Shown here piece by piece: positions 53,375 to 64,000 of a stretch of DNA of 64,000 bases. Source of the DNA: Vibrio sp. 05-20-BW147 (GTDB lineage Bacteria > Pseudomonadota > Gammaproteobacteria > Enterobacterales > Vibrionaceae); NCBI RefSeq assembly GCF_013369385.1, contig NZ_SZTO01000005.1, forward strand, positions 170,087 through 234,086. The letters run 5' to 3'. The notes below the pieces were generated by a model. The model saw only the letters and a list, made by a program, of their open reading frames with translations, was not told the DNA's origin and did no database searches. Position 1 is the stretch's first letter; each line of letters opens with the position of its first letter. The translations under genes were made by a program, and so were the position numbers.

Positions 53375-55555
53375 ATGAAAGAACAAACAGCATTAAAGAA
53401 AGTCGCAGAAATGGCACGATTAGCTGACAGCTATGTCAGCGCTTGGGGAGACGAAGCATTGGTCTCCGAAGAAACGCTACGCCGCCTGCTCAACTCTCTT
53501 GGCTATGACACTAGCAGCGATGAAAAACTACTGGCTTCAGCTGAGAAAAAACTCAAAAAAGACGTATTGGCGCCAGTATTGGTATTGCGTGATGGCGATC
53601 CGGTGGAAGTGGAGCTGAATCTTGGCACCAGTGCGCGTGAAAGCGAGTTCAACTGGCGTTTAGAAACAGAACAAGGAGAGGTACTGGAAGGCTATCTTCA
53701 GTCACAGATTGTTCGCGATGAACGTGCCGAGGGTGGCCCTCTAGTGTTTGCCCTGCCAAAAGATTTGGCTTGGGGTTATCACAAACTATACGTGAGCCGT
53801 AAGCGTCGTAAAGCACCGTATGAAATGGCGTTGATCATCACGCCACGCGCTTGTTTCAAACAAGATTCTCTAGAGTTGAACAAAAAGCTCTGGGGCCCAA
53901 GTATTCAGCTTTACACCCTACGCACCCAACACAACTGGGGCATCGGTGATTTCGGCGATCTTAAATTGCTGGTGAGTGACATCGCATCTCGCGGTGGTGA
54001 TTTCATCGGTCTGAACCCGATCCACTCGCTATTCCCTGCCAACCCAGAAGGCGCTAGCCCATACAGCCCATCGTCTCGCCGTTGGTTGAACATTCTTTAT
54101 ATCGATGTGAGCTCTGTTCCTGAGTTTGCGCTCAGTGCGGAAGCACAACAGAAAGTTGGCAGCGCCGAGTTCCAGCAGCGCCTGCAAAAAGCGCGCGAAT
54201 CACATTGGGTGAACTACACCGAAGTGGCAGAGCTGAAAATGAGCGTATTGCCACTGCTGTTTGCGGAGTTTAAAACTCGCCATCTCGACAAAAACAGCGA
54301 TCGTGCTCGCGCGTTCCTAGAGTTTGTGGAAGAAGGCGGTGACAGCCTGGTGCACCAAGCGGCGTTCGATGCATTGCACGCAGATCTGCACGCGCAAGAT
54401 TCAAACGTGTGGGGCTGGCCGGTTTTCCCTGAGCAATACCGCCGCTTTGATTCGGCTGCAACGCAGAAATTCATCAAAGACAACCAAGAAAAAGTGCACC
54501 TTTACATGTACTTGCAGTGGATTGCCGACGGCCAGATCAAAGAAGCGCAAGCGCTGGCTGAAGAGAAAGGCATGTCTGTTGGTCTCTACCGTGACCTTGC
54601 GGTCGGTGTGGCCGATTCTGGCAGCGAAACATGGGCTGATAACGGCAACCTAGTACTGGATGCCAGCATCGGTGCGCCACCGGATATCCTTGGTCCACTG
54701 GGCCAAAACTGGGGTCTGCCACCACTCAACCCTGAAGTGCTGCAAGCCACCGGTTATGACGCGTACATCAAACTGCTACGTGCCAACATGAAACATTGTG
54801 GCGCACTGCGTATTGACCACGTACTTGGCCTTCTTCGCCTATGGTGGATTCCAAAAGGCGAAAAAGCGACAGAAGGGGCGTACCTCTACTACCCAGTCGA
54901 AGACATGCTAGCGATTTTGGCGTTGGAATCTCACCGTCATCAGTGCAGCGTGATCGGTGAAGACTTGGGTACGGTGCCAGATGAAATCGTTGATATCCTA
55001 CGTGATGCGGGCGTGCACTCATACAAAGTGTTCTTCTTCGAAACGTCAAAAGAAGATGGTGGTTTCATTTCGCCAAAACACTATGCCGATCAGTCGATGG
55101 CGGCCTTGTGTACCCACGATATGCCAACGCTTCGCGGCTTCTGGCATTGTGATGACCTCAAAATGGGTCGCGAAATTGGCCTTTATCCAAACGAAGAGCA
55201 GCTCAATGGCTTATTCGACGATCGCCTAAAATGCAAGCAAGGCATTCTGGACAGCGTGCGTTGGCATGGTTACTTGCCAGAAGGCATTGGTCACGATGCG
55301 CAATATGTGCCAATGGATGCGCACTTAAGTGAAGCATTACAGTTGCATGTTGCAGCAGGCGCGTCCGCGCTGCTCAGTGTTCAGCTTGAAGACTGGTTGC
55401 AAATGGACAACCCAGTCAACATCCCAGGCACAGTCGATGAGTACCCGAACTGGCGTCGTAAATTGTCGATGAACCTTGAAGAGATTTTCAGCCGTGAGGA
55501 TGTGAATCGAATCGCTCGTCGTTTAACGGAAGTGCGCGCGCAAGCGAGCAAATAA
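53375..55555 (+). CDS. malQ: 4-alpha-glucanotransferase (amylomaltase)
   Basis: A 726-residue GH77 enzyme that joins maltodextrins and frees glucose. An N-terminal MalQ-specific extension (~1-145) precedes the barrel. Signatures: WGPSIQLYTLRTQHNWGIGD (~173-192), DLAVGVADSGSETW (~408-421; nucleophile Asp region with GSETW), ALRIDHVLGLLRLWWIP (~479-495), IGEDLGTVPDEI (~526-537) and THDMPTLRGFW (~580-590). The ATG follows TCGGAGAGAGCG. It works with MalP on linear dextrins. Confidence 0.95.
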   Translation: MKEQTALKKVAEMARLADSYVSAWGDEALVSEETLRRLLNSLGYDTSSDEKLLASAEKKLKKDVLAPVLVLRDGDPVEVELNLGTSARESEFNWRLETEQGEVLEGYLQSQIVRDERAEGGPLVFALPKDLAWGYHKLYVSRKRRKAPYEMALIITPRACFKQDSLELNKKLWGPSIQLYTLRTQHNWGIGDFGDLKLLVSDIASRGGDFIGLNPIHSLFPANPEGASPYSPSSRRWLNILYIDVSSVPEFALSAEAQQKVGSAEFQQRLQKARESHWVNYTEVAELKMSVLPLLFAEFKTRHLDKNSDRARAFLEFVEEGGDSLVHQAAFDALHADLHAQDSNVWGWPVFPEQYRRFDSAATQKFIKDNQEKVHLYMYLQWIADGQIKEAQALAEEKGMSVGLYRDLAVGVADSGSETWADNGNLVLDASIGAPPDILGPLGQNWGLPPLNPEVLQATGYDAYIKLLRANMKHCGALRIDHVLGLLRLWWIPKGEKATEGAYLYYPVEDMLAILALESHRHQCSVIGEDLGTVPDEIVDILRDAGVHSYKVFFFETSKEDGGFISPKHYADQSMAALCTHDMPTLRGFWHCDDLKMGREIGLYPNEEQLNGLFDDRLKCKQGILDSVRWHGYLPEGIGHDAQYVPMDAHLSEALQLHVAAGASALLSVQLEDWLQMDNPVNIPGTVDEYPNWRRKLSMNLEEIFSREDVNRIARRLTEVRAQASK

Positions 55556-55666
55556 GAGTGAACTCAATGAGATGACCCATATGTAATGACTTGATTTGCA
55601 GATAGAAACTACAGCCTGGGTCACTCTCTGTTTACCAGTAAAATGGTAGAATGAGGTACCGTTATT

Positions 55667-55694
55667 ATGCCCGCACCAATAGCGGGCATTTTTA
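55667..55694 (+). terminator. Rho-independent terminator after malQ
   Basis: An 8-bp perfect stem (ATGCCCGC / GCGGGCAT) with a 7-nt loop and TTTTTATT. It separates malPQ from glgB, which therefore probably has its own promoter. Confidence 0.85.
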
Positions 55695-55741
55695 TTATTT
55701 GCGTACCTTGTGGATGAACAAGAATAAGTACGCGGTCGTGA

Positions 55742-57970
<2,229 letters not shown>

Positions 57971-57992
57971 TCGTTCCTTATCGCAGCGTCAA

Positions 57993-58019
57993 GAGGGAGG
58001 CAAAATGCCTCCCTTTTTG
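57993..58019 (+). terminator. Rho-independent terminator after glgB
   Basis: An 8-bp stem (AGGGAGGC / GCCTCCCT) with a 5-nt loop and a T-run. Confidence 0.85.
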
Positions 58020-58211
58020 TTTGTTTTTTGCACAAAATTCTATCTCTAGATCTATGCAATTTTTTATCCTCAGTTATAATTCGCGCTCGCGATACCTAAG
58101 CGGCTTTTAACAAACAACAGAAGCCTTTTCGCTATCGATTTTTTACCAGTAAACAGTGGCGATTCGATCACTGATGACTGGCACCAATCAACACTGGAAG
58201 CAAAGCAAGTA

Positions 58212-59621
58212 ATGACAGTTCAAACGTTTACGCCAAACCAAACCACAACGTTGGATACGGCCAAAAAAACCATCGAGCAACAGAGCCAAGAATTGACGCC
58301 AAGCGGCGGCAATAAAGTGGGCTTTGTCTCCTTGGGTTGTCCTAAAAACCTCGTTGATTCTGAACGAATCCTGACGCAACTTCGCACCGAAGGCTATGAA
58401 ATCGTCAACAGCTACCACGATTCGGACGTGGTGATCGTCAATACTTGTGGCTTTATTGATAGCGCGGTTCAAGAATCGCTCGACACCATCGGTGAAGCGC
58501 TAAAAGAGAACGGCAAAGTGATCGTGACCGGTTGCTTGGGCGCCCGTGAAGATGAAATTCGTGAAGTGCACCCAGGCGTTTTAGGCATTACGGGCCCACA
58601 TGCGTATGAAAACGTGTTAGAGCACGTGCATCAGTTTGCGCCAAAGCCAGAGCACAACCCGTTTACCAGCCTAGTGCCTGACCACGGCGTGAAGCTGACG
58701 CCTAAACACTACGCTTACCTAAAAATATCGGAAGGCTGTAACCACCGTTGTACCTTCTGCATCATCCCGTCCATGCGTGGTGACTTGGTCAGCCGCCCAG
58801 TGGGAGAAATCCTCAGTGAAGCAGAACGCCTGAAAAACGCAGGGGTGAAAGAGCTATTGGTGATCAGCCAAGACACTAGTGCCTACGGTGTAGACAGCAA
58901 ACACAGCCTGGGTTTTGCTAACGGTTCACCTGTGCGTCAAAACATCAAAGCGCTGAGTGAAGAGTTGGGCAAAATGGGCATTTGGGTGCGCCTGCACTAC
59001 GTTTACCCGTACCCACATGTGGATGATTTGATCCCGCTGATGGCGGAAGGAAAAATCCTGCCTTACTTGGATATTCCATTCCAGCACGCCAGCCCGAATG
59101 TACTTAAAGCGATGAAGCGCCCTGGCCGTGCGGAACGCACGCTCGATCAAATCAAAAAATGGCGCGAGATCTGTCCAGAATTGGTGATTCGCTCAACCTT
59201 TATCGTTGGTTTCCCAGGCGAAACGGACGAAGATTTCGAGATGCTGCTAGAGTGGTTAAAAGAAGCGCAATTGGATCGCGTGGGCTGTTTCAAATACTCA
59301 CCAGTAGAAGGGGCGGCTGCAAACGACATTGATGATCAGATCTCGGAAGAAGTGAAGCAAGAGCGTTTTGAGCGTTTCATGCTGGTTCAACAAGAAATCA
59401 GCGCGGCGAAGCTGCAAAAACGCATTGGCAGCACCATGAAAGTGATCATCGATGAAGTGGACGAAGAAGGCGCGATTGGCCGCACCTACGCAGATGCACC
59501 AGAAATCGATGGTTTGGTTTACCTCAACGGTGAAACCAGCCTTAAAGCGGGTGAGTTGGTGGACGTGCTTATCGAGCACGCTGACGAATACGACCTGTGG
59601 GGCTCGTTGGTTCGCGCCTAA
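58212..59621 (+). CDS. rimO: Ribosomal protein S12 methylthiotransferase RimO
   Basis: A 469-residue radical-SAM enzyme that methylthiolates Asp88 of ribosomal protein S12. The UPF0004 domain carries three cluster cysteines ([27 protein letters not shown]). The radical-SAM CxxxCxxC is [19 protein letters not shown] (~174-192). A TRAM domain is at the C-terminus (~400-465). The N-terminus carries ~35 extra residues before [11 protein letters not shown], as in vibrio homologues. Monocistronic with a terminator. Confidence 0.95.
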   Translation: MTVQTFTPNQTTTLDTAKKTIEQQSQELTPSGGNKVGFVSLGCPKNLVDSERILTQLRTEGYEIVNSYHDSDVVIVNTCGFIDSAVQESLDTIGEALKENGKVIVTGCLGAREDEIREVHPGVLGITGPHAYENVLEHVHQFAPKPEHNPFTSLVPDHGVKLTPKHYAYLKISEGCNHRCTFCIIPSMRGDLVSRPVGEILSEAERLKNAGVKELLVISQDTSAYGVDSKHSLGFANGSPVRQNIKALSEELGKMGIWVRLHYVYPYPHVDDLIPLMAEGKILPYLDIPFQHASPNVLKAMKRPGRAERTLDQIKKWREICPELVIRSTFIVGFPGETDEDFEMLLEWLKEAQLDRVGCFKYSPVEGAAANDIDDQISEEVKQERFERFMLVQQEISAAKLQKRIGSTMKVIIDEVDEEGAIGRTYADAPEIDGLVYLNGETSLKAGELVDVLIEHADEYDLWGSLVRA

Positions 59622-59645
59622 TCTCACCGTGTAAAGTCACACCGA

Positions 59646-59677
59646 CAAAGAGCCGATGATTCGGCTCTTTGTTTTTT
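59646..59677 (+). terminator. Terminator between rimO and the LysE gene
   Basis: An 11-bp perfect stem (CAAAGAGCCGA / TCGGCTCTTTG) with a 4-nt loop and TTTTTT. Confidence 0.9.
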
Positions 59678-59697
59678 CTGTCACTCTCTCTCTGCGG

Positions 59698-60285
59698 TTA
59701 GTTGAGCATCGGCACAGTCGACAGCAACAGCAGCAATGCCATGCTGATATTAAAGCTCTTTACTCGCGTATGCGTGGTGAGCCAGCGCTGTAACTGAGTT
59801 CCAGCAGCAGTCCAAAAGCTGACCGAAGGTAGATTGGCCAAAATGAATACCCCAGCGATCAAAACCAGCTCCCACCATTGACTCCCGGTGCTGTAAACGC
59901 TGACTGCCGTCAGGGCCATGGTCCAGCCTTTTGGGTTCACCCACTGAAAACTTGCCGCTTGCAAAAAACTCATCGGTTTAAAATCTTTTCGCTCACTGGC
60001 TTTGCCGCTTAAAGCAATCTTCGCCGCCAGATAAACCAAATAGCTCAAACTGAGGTACTTAAGGATTTGGTGCGAGAGTGGGTAGCTGTGAAAAAGCCCC
60101 ATCAAACCTACACCAATGAGCATCACCATCACCGCAAAGCCAAGCGTAATGCCGAGCATGTGCGGAATGGTACGAACAAACCCGACATTGGCGCCGGAGG
60201 TCATCAACATAATGTTGTTGGGACCGGGGGTAAACGTCGATACAAAGGCAAACAGCGCCAAGGCGCTGAGCTGAGACAGCTCCAT
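59698..60285 (-). CDS. LysE family amino-acid exporter
   Basis: A 195-residue LysE/RhtB-family transporter with about six helices. The N-terminal signature FAFVSTFTPGPNNIMLMTSGANVG (split: FVSTFTPGPNNIML at ~14-27) is conserved, as is FQWVNPKGW (~111-119). Exports an amino acid or derivative. An Lrp-type regulator diverges 122 bp away and is its likely regulator, as LysE/LysG and similar pairs show. Substrate unknown. Confidence 0.9.
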   Translation of the reverse strand: MELSQLSALALFAFVSTFTPGPNNIMLMTSGANVGFVRTIPHMLGITLGFAVMVMLIGVGLMGLFHSYPLSHQILKYLSLSYLVYLAAKIALSGKASERKDFKPMSFLQAASFQWVNPKGWTMALTAVSVYSTGSQWWELVLIAGVFILANLPSVSFWTAAGTQLQRWLTTHTRVKSFNISMALLLLLSTVPMLN

Positions 60286-60407
60286 TTTTTCTCTCCTACA
60301 CGTTGATAATTGTTTTCTGACCGGTCAACACAATCATAGGTAGTTATCGTCGCAATTTTGTGCTTTTATTTGATCACCAAACCGACACTGCGCAAGAAAA
60401 TTTCACT

Positions 60408-60848
60408 ATGGATAGATTTGACGAAAAAATATTGCACGCCCTCAAGCGTGATGGCCGAATTTCAAATGTAGAGCTCTCAGAAAGAGTGGGATTGTCGCCT
60501 TCCGCTTCTCTGCGCCGCGTGCAGGAGCTGGAGCGAAAAGGGGTTATCAAGGGGTATCGTGCGGTATTGGATAGCAACCAATTGGGGATCGGTTTTGTCG
60601 CTTACGTGTCGATTGGTTTGGCATCGCACAGCAAAAAAGCGCAGCAAGAGTTTGAAGATCACGTCCGCTTCGTTGATGAAGTGGTGGAATGCCACAACAT
60701 TACTGGTGCCAACGAGTATTTGTTACGGGTAGAAACCAAAGATCTCGTCACGTATAAGAAGTTTCACGCCGATGTGCTGGGTGAATGCGAGCAGGTAAAA
60801 TCCATCACCACCATGGTCGTGATGGATTCGCCGAAAGATGAGCGTTAA
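60408..60848 (+). CDS. Lrp/AsnC family transcriptional regulator
   Basis: A 146-residue Lrp/AsnC regulator. The winged helix-turn-helix (~3-60) has LHALKRDGRISNVELSERVG and SPSASLRRVQELERKG. The RAM ligand-binding domain is ~65-145 (GFVAYVSIGL, CHNITGANEYLLRVETKDL). The start at 60408 fits the family (MDRFDEKIL). An upstream in-frame start at 60360 would add 16 residues of no family resemblance. It is divergent from the LysE exporter. Its last bases overlap the pcp stop codon on the other strand by 4 bp. Confidence 0.9.
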   Translation: MDRFDEKILHALKRDGRISNVELSERVGLSPSASLRRVQELERKGVIKGYRAVLDSNQLGIGFVAYVSIGLASHSKKAQQEFEDHVRFVDEVVECHNITGANEYLLRVETKDLVTYKKFHADVLGECEQVKSITTMVVMDSPKDER

Positions 60849-61483
60849 CAAATCGTTCCGCCCGTGTGTTTGGTGTCTTGTTCTGTTTCAAGACAGGTCA
60901 TCATCATAATTTCCAAGCCATGTACCAATGTCTCTAAGCTCATACTCGGTTGGTTGGAAGCACTGGCTTGCTCTGGCAGCAGAGGGATGTGGATAAATCC
61001 ACTGCGAATTGCGCGTGTGTGCAAATGATGCTGAACACCGTAGAAAAGGTGATTGCACACAAACGTGCCTGCGCTGTGAGAGAGTTGGCACGGGATGCCT
61101 GCTTGTTGCAGCGCGTGGGTGATCGCCTTCACGGGTAAGGTCGAAAAATAGGCAGCAGGGCCCGTTGCTATGATCGGCTCGTCCACCGGTTGATGGCCGG
61201 CATTGTCTTCGATGCGATAGTCATCCAGATTAATCGCAACACGCTCAGGAGTGATGGCGCAACGCCCTGACGCTTGGCCAATCATGAGTACTAAATCTGG
61301 TTGATGTGTTTCAACGGCTTGCAGCACTGTCTCGATCGCTTGGTAGCGAACCACAGGCACTTCACAGCCAATGATCTCCACCTGCGGCAAAGCGCGCGAA
61401 GCCATTTGCTTGACCAACTCCAGTGAGGGGTTGATTGATTCGCCACCAAATGGCTCAAATCCGGTGAGTAGTACCTTGCGCAT
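60845..61483 (-). CDS. pcp: Pyrrolidone-carboxylate peptidase
   Basis: A 212-residue C15 cysteine peptidase that removes N-terminal pyroglutamate from peptides. Family blocks: LLTGFEPFGGESINPS (~5-20), GQASGRCAITPERVAIN (~69-85, catalytic Glu), SAGTFVCNHLFYG (~137-149, catalytic Cys) and GFIHIPLLPEQ (~161-171, catalytic His). All three catalytic residues are present. The ATG follows an AAAGGAT ribosome-binding site. Convergent with the Lrp gene. Confidence 0.95.
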   Translation of the reverse strand: MRKVLLTGFEPFGGESINPSLELVKQMASRALPQVEIIGCEVPVVRYQAIETVLQAVETHQPDLVLMIGQASGRCAITPERVAINLDDYRIEDNAGHQPVDEPIIATGPAAYFSTLPVKAITHALQQAGIPCQLSHSAGTFVCNHLFYGVQHHLHTRAIRSGFIHIPLLPEQASASNQPSMSLETLVHGLEIMMMTCLETEQDTKHTGGTIC

Positions 61484-61890
61484 AGAAAATATCCTTTAGA
61501 CAACTGCTTCGCATAGAAAACCGCTCTGCACTATGCATCAAATCCGTCGGCTTGCCAACGAATCCGCCATAAACCTTGCCGAGTCAATTTGAAGTGACTC
61601 GAAAATGTTTGTTACACCAATCTCCGTGCTACAAAACGTCTGGAAAGCAGGTAGCAAACTCGCGACAAAAACACCCGACAATTTGCCCTATCCACACTAT
61701 GAAACAGACATCCTGCTAGCTTTATTACACCCGAATAAGATCGGGGTTAGAGGTTCTGTTACCCAAACTACGGGGAGTTGCAGGTAGGCGGCCAGTGAAT
61801 GAGCGTAGCCAACGCCACTGCGACATCAAGTAGTACGGGTATACTCTCCCGTATGCCGTAGAGGGAGTGACAATCACAAAAGGAAATAGG
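61484..61890. other. Long leader region of the LPMO gene
   Basis: A ~400-bp gene-free stretch. The last 150 bp hold several potential stems: CTACG/CGTAG (~61768-61807), CAGTG/CACTG (~61793-61820) and a perfect TACGGG/CCCGTA hairpin at 61834-61853. A structured 5' leader is possible. It does not fit the GEMM c-di-GMP riboswitch pattern. Confidence 0.35.
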
Positions 61891-63072
61891 ATGAAAAAAG
61901 CACTTTCTTTATCGCTGGCTGGTGCCAGTGTTCTTGCCGCGTTAAGCACCTTTCAGGTTCAGGCCCATGGTTGGGTTGAATACCCAAGTGCCAGACAAAA
62001 TACCTGTTATGAAGATGGCGGTTTTTGGACCAATGAGATCCCAAACCAAGCATGTCAGGCGGCGTTTGATGCCTCTGGCGCTTACCCATTTGTGCAACGC
62101 AGCGAAATTGCCGCAAACGTACCGAATTACCGCGATATGGCGCATGTCAAAGCGATCGTACCGAATGGCGAGCTTTGTTCTGCGGGCGATTCTGCCAAAG
62201 CGGGATTAAACATCCCTTCACCTTATTGGCAGCGCACGTCAATCACGCCAGATGCGAACAATCAAATTGAACTGGTGTTCTTTGGTAAAGCGCCGCACAA
62301 CCCTTCTTACTGGGAATTTTACTTAACCAAGCCGAGCTACGATGCGTCATTGCCGTTGACTTGGGATGATCTGGATCTAATTGACACCGCAGGTGACATT
62401 TTTGTCGATGAGCAAAAACGCTACCGTATGAAAGTGACCTTCCCGGCGGATCGCAGTGGTGATGCCATTCTCTACACGCGCTGGCAGCGCATTGATGTGG
62501 TTGGCGAAGGTTTCTATAACTGCAGTGACATTACCTTGAGAAGCGGAGGCACAACACCACCAACAGACCCAACCGAGCCACCAACGGAACCAGGCAACAA
62601 CCTCAGCGTACTTGGCTATTTTGTTCCACAAGGTTTTGGCCCTGTTGAATCTGGTGATACGGTTCGCTTGCGTACCTTTGACGCGACGGGCGCTGAGCTG
62701 GTGGACATCTCATTGGCTATTTCTGCCAACAACACTGGCACTTGGGCTGCGGAGCTGGCGGGGCAATTTAATGGTCAACAGCATAAAGATTGGTACATCG
62801 GCATTTGGCATCAAGAGATGAATCACTACATGTACGACAGCAGCAATGTGTTTGCTAACCAAGTGCATGCACCAAGTGCTAACTTTAGCTACGCGCTTTC
62901 GTTGATCAAGGCGGATACCACGCCTCCAACGTTACCTACCAACGGTTGGAGCAAAGAGAAAGTGTATGTCGCGGGCGATGTGGTGAGCCACAATGGTCGT
63001 GAGTGGACTGCGCAATGGTGGACAACGGGTGAAGAGCCGGGAACCACGGGTGAGTGGGGCGTTTGGCGTTAA
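61891..63072 (+). CDS. Secreted AA10 lytic polysaccharide monooxygenase, chitin-binding
   Basis: A 393-residue secreted copper LPMO predicted to oxidise crystalline chitin. The signal peptide ~1-24 ends STFQVQA, leaving His as mature residue 1 (HGWVEYPSARQ), the first half of the copper histidine brace. The second His is probably in RDMAHVKAI (~84-92). The AA10 domain runs to ~215. A Pro/Thr linker (PPTDPTEPPTEP) leads to a GbpA-like beta-domain (~235-340) and a C-terminal chitin-binding CBM5/12-type module (WSKEKVYVAGDVV, WTAQWWTTGEEPG). The ATG at 61891 follows AAAGGAAATAGG; one at 61867 is rejected. Followed by its own terminator. Confidence 0.92.
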   Translation: MKKALSLSLAGASVLAALSTFQVQAHGWVEYPSARQNTCYEDGGFWTNEIPNQACQAAFDASGAYPFVQRSEIAANVPNYRDMAHVKAIVPNGELCSAGDSAKAGLNIPSPYWQRTSITPDANNQIELVFFGKAPHNPSYWEFYLTKPSYDASLPLTWDDLDLIDTAGDIFVDEQKRYRMKVTFPADRSGDAILYTRWQRIDVVGEGFYNCSDITLRSGGTTPPTDPTEPPTEPGNNLSVLGYFVPQGFGPVESGDTVRLRTFDATGAELVDISLAISANNTGTWAAELAGQFNGQQHKDWYIGIWHQEMNHYMYDSSNVFANQVHAPSANFSYALSLIKADTTPPTLPTNGWSKEKVYVAGDVVSHNGREWTAQWWTTGEEPGTTGEWGVWR

Positions 63073-63095
63073 GCGATTGTTCTGCTTCAACACTG

Positions 63096-63118
63096 AGGAG
63101 GCTGCGGCCTCCTTTTTG
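63096..63118 (+). terminator. Rho-independent terminator after the LPMO gene
   Basis: A 7-bp stem (AGGAGGC / GCCTCCT) with a 4-nt loop and a T-run. Confidence 0.85.
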
Positions 63119-63180
63119 CTTCTTATTTTTTATTGCTTAGTATCAAGTATCAAATACGCCACCTCCTTGTGGCCACATCG

Positions 63181-63830
63181 TTAGATGTCGAACAACACGC
63201 CAATTTTGATGGCTTGCTGATCAAACTCTTTTTTAATTTCAGGACTATCGACGTAGAGTGCATCGGTCAAATATTGGTAGGAGAGCGTCATCGAGAAGCG
63301 TGGTGTGAAATGCCATTCACTGCCTACTTCAATGCCACTGTGTACCGAGCTATTGCGCGTTTTTTTACGCTCATTCGTCGTCATGATCAGTGAGTCGTCA
63401 ATATAAGACGCTGTGTATTGATCCCAATCGGTGCTTGTGGTGGTGTAGTGCAGTGTTGGCTTTCCGTAGAGGCTGAGCTTATTGGCCACGCGCCAAGAAA
63501 ATTTAGGACCAATGTTGAGATTAAGGCTTTGGGTTTCTAAAGAAATGATCGCTTTATCCAGATGACCTTCAGCGTAGGAATAGCTCACTGTTTGGCTGAT
63601 AGGGTTAGCCAACCAATACGATACGCCCGCTTCCAATGCGAACCAATCGATAAATTGATAACCCAATGTCGCGCCAATACCAACGCCTACTTTTTTAGGA
63701 CTCACATCGTAGAGGTGATCTTGTTCGAGATCGTCGCTCTGATAGGAATAAAACGAAACGCTTTGGTCGGTACCGAGGTAAAAACCTTGCTTAGCCAAAG
63801 TGATAGGCGACACCAGTATTAGGCAAGCGG
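63181..63830 (-). pseudogene. Outer-membrane beta-barrel gene cut by an IS element
   Basis: About 216 codons of an OmpA/OmpW-size beta-barrel protein: alternating aromatic strands, KLSLYGKPTLHYTT, FSMTLSYQYLTDAL and a terminal QAIKIGVLFDI. The frame stays open on the minus strand to 63830, reading ACLILVSPITLA/KQGFYLG, which is the second half of a signal peptide. The start codon and first residues are missing, replaced at 63831 by the end of an IS element. A GTG at 63813 could start translation, but the product would lack an export signal. The gene is therefore interrupted. The rest should lie beyond the IS, outside the window. Confidence 0.8.
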
Positions 63831-64000
63831 GGCTTTGTTGCGTAATTCGAGGGAACTAAATCAGAAGGTTACGATCTGATCGGTTAAGTAAGTTCATTCC
63901 CCTAGTCTCATGCCGAAACCTCGCTACAAAACAACGAACTGGAATCAGTACAACAAAGCCTTAATCAACCGTGGTTCACTCACTTTCTGGATTGATGAAG
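63831..64000 (+). mobile_element. IS5-family (IS903-type) insertion sequence, left end
   Basis: The terminal inverted repeat begins GGCTTTGTTGCGTAATTC, close to the IS903 end GGCTTTGTTGAATAAATC. The transposase starts 79 bases in. IS903-type elements duplicate 9 bp, so GGCAAGCGG (63822-63830) is the expected target copy. The element runs off the window. Confidence 0.88.
63910..64000 (+). CDS. IS5-family transposase, N-terminal fragment
   Basis: The first 30 codons of a DDE transposase: MPKPRYKTTNWNQYNKALIN followed by RGSLTFWIDE, typical of IS903-group transposases. Open to the end of the window, so incomplete only because of the boundary. Confidence 0.88.
   Translation, partial: MPKPRYKTTNWNQYNKALINRGSLTFWIDE

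Noticed and set aside
61741..61890. c-di-GMP (GEMM) riboswitch upstream of the LPMO gene
   Set aside because: The conserved GEMM elements (GCAAAGCC-type and tetraloop-receptor segments) are not present; only generic stems are visible.

Overview
The window looks like Vibrio, most probably the second chromosome of Vibrio vulnificus or a close relative. It carries a TLH/PlpA-type phospholipase, a lysine/ornithine decarboxylase of the V. vulnificus type, kbl-tdh, a divergent malT / malPQ-glgB block, a Qrr quorum-sensing sRNA with LuxO sites, VlpA-type lipocalin and a DUF368 protein. Species is inferred from protein resemblance only. No rRNA, tRNA or CRISPR array was seen.

Layout. 0.1-5.4 kb: YbjQ-like protein, large Cache/GAF/HD-GYP c-di-GMP phosphodiesterase, SRPBCC protein, YcdX-type PHP phosphatase, cytochrome b562. 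5.6-10.5 kb: DUF2946 + PepSY-TM pair, VOC protein, LysR regulator, MFS transporter. 11-15 kb: phospholipase/haemolysin; kbl-tdh threonine catabolism behind a perfect CRP-type palindrome, with thirteen exact 7-bp tandem repeats between the two genes. 15-19.3 kb: an AT-richer accessory stretch resembling stray integron cassettes: OGFr-domain protein, small membrane protein, attC-like element, a Shedu (DUF4263) defence nuclease, a pentapeptide-repeat protein and a VlpA/Blc lipocalin. The Shedu and pentapeptide genes share a diverged ~320-bp upstream leader.

19.4-29 kb: MipA/OmpV outer-membrane protein, then a signalling cluster with two paralogous LuxR-type response regulators, a GGDEF cyclase, a REC-EAL phosphodiesterase and a BvgS/VieS-like hybrid kinase, followed by TrmK. 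29.5-34.4 kb: lysine/ornithine decarboxylase and a pullulanase lipoprotein. 34.9-41.6 kb: a compact five-gene operon (small membrane protein, three paralogous secreted proteins sharing a WxWDFD motif, two of them with GlyGly-CTERM-like tails, and a TonB-dependent receptor). It is divergent from a Crp/Fnr regulator across a near-perfect Fur box. This is the best candidate here for an undescribed uptake system.

41.6-47.1 kb: sstT, an rsgA-type GTPase, a three-gene copper-delivery operon (unknown protein, SCO, PCuAC) and a DUF368/PopT translocase. 47.2-47.5 kb: qrr with sigma-54 promoter and LuxO boxes. 47.5-58 kb: malT divergent from malP-malQ, with CRP and MalT-box-like sites between, then glgB. 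Together with the pullulanase these form an alpha-glucan/maltodextrin regulon. 58-63.1 kb: rimO, LysE exporter divergent from an Lrp regulator, pcp, and a chitin-active AA10 LPMO. 63.2-64 kb: an outer-membrane beta-barrel gene cut inside its signal peptide by an IS5-family (IS903-type) element that runs off the window.
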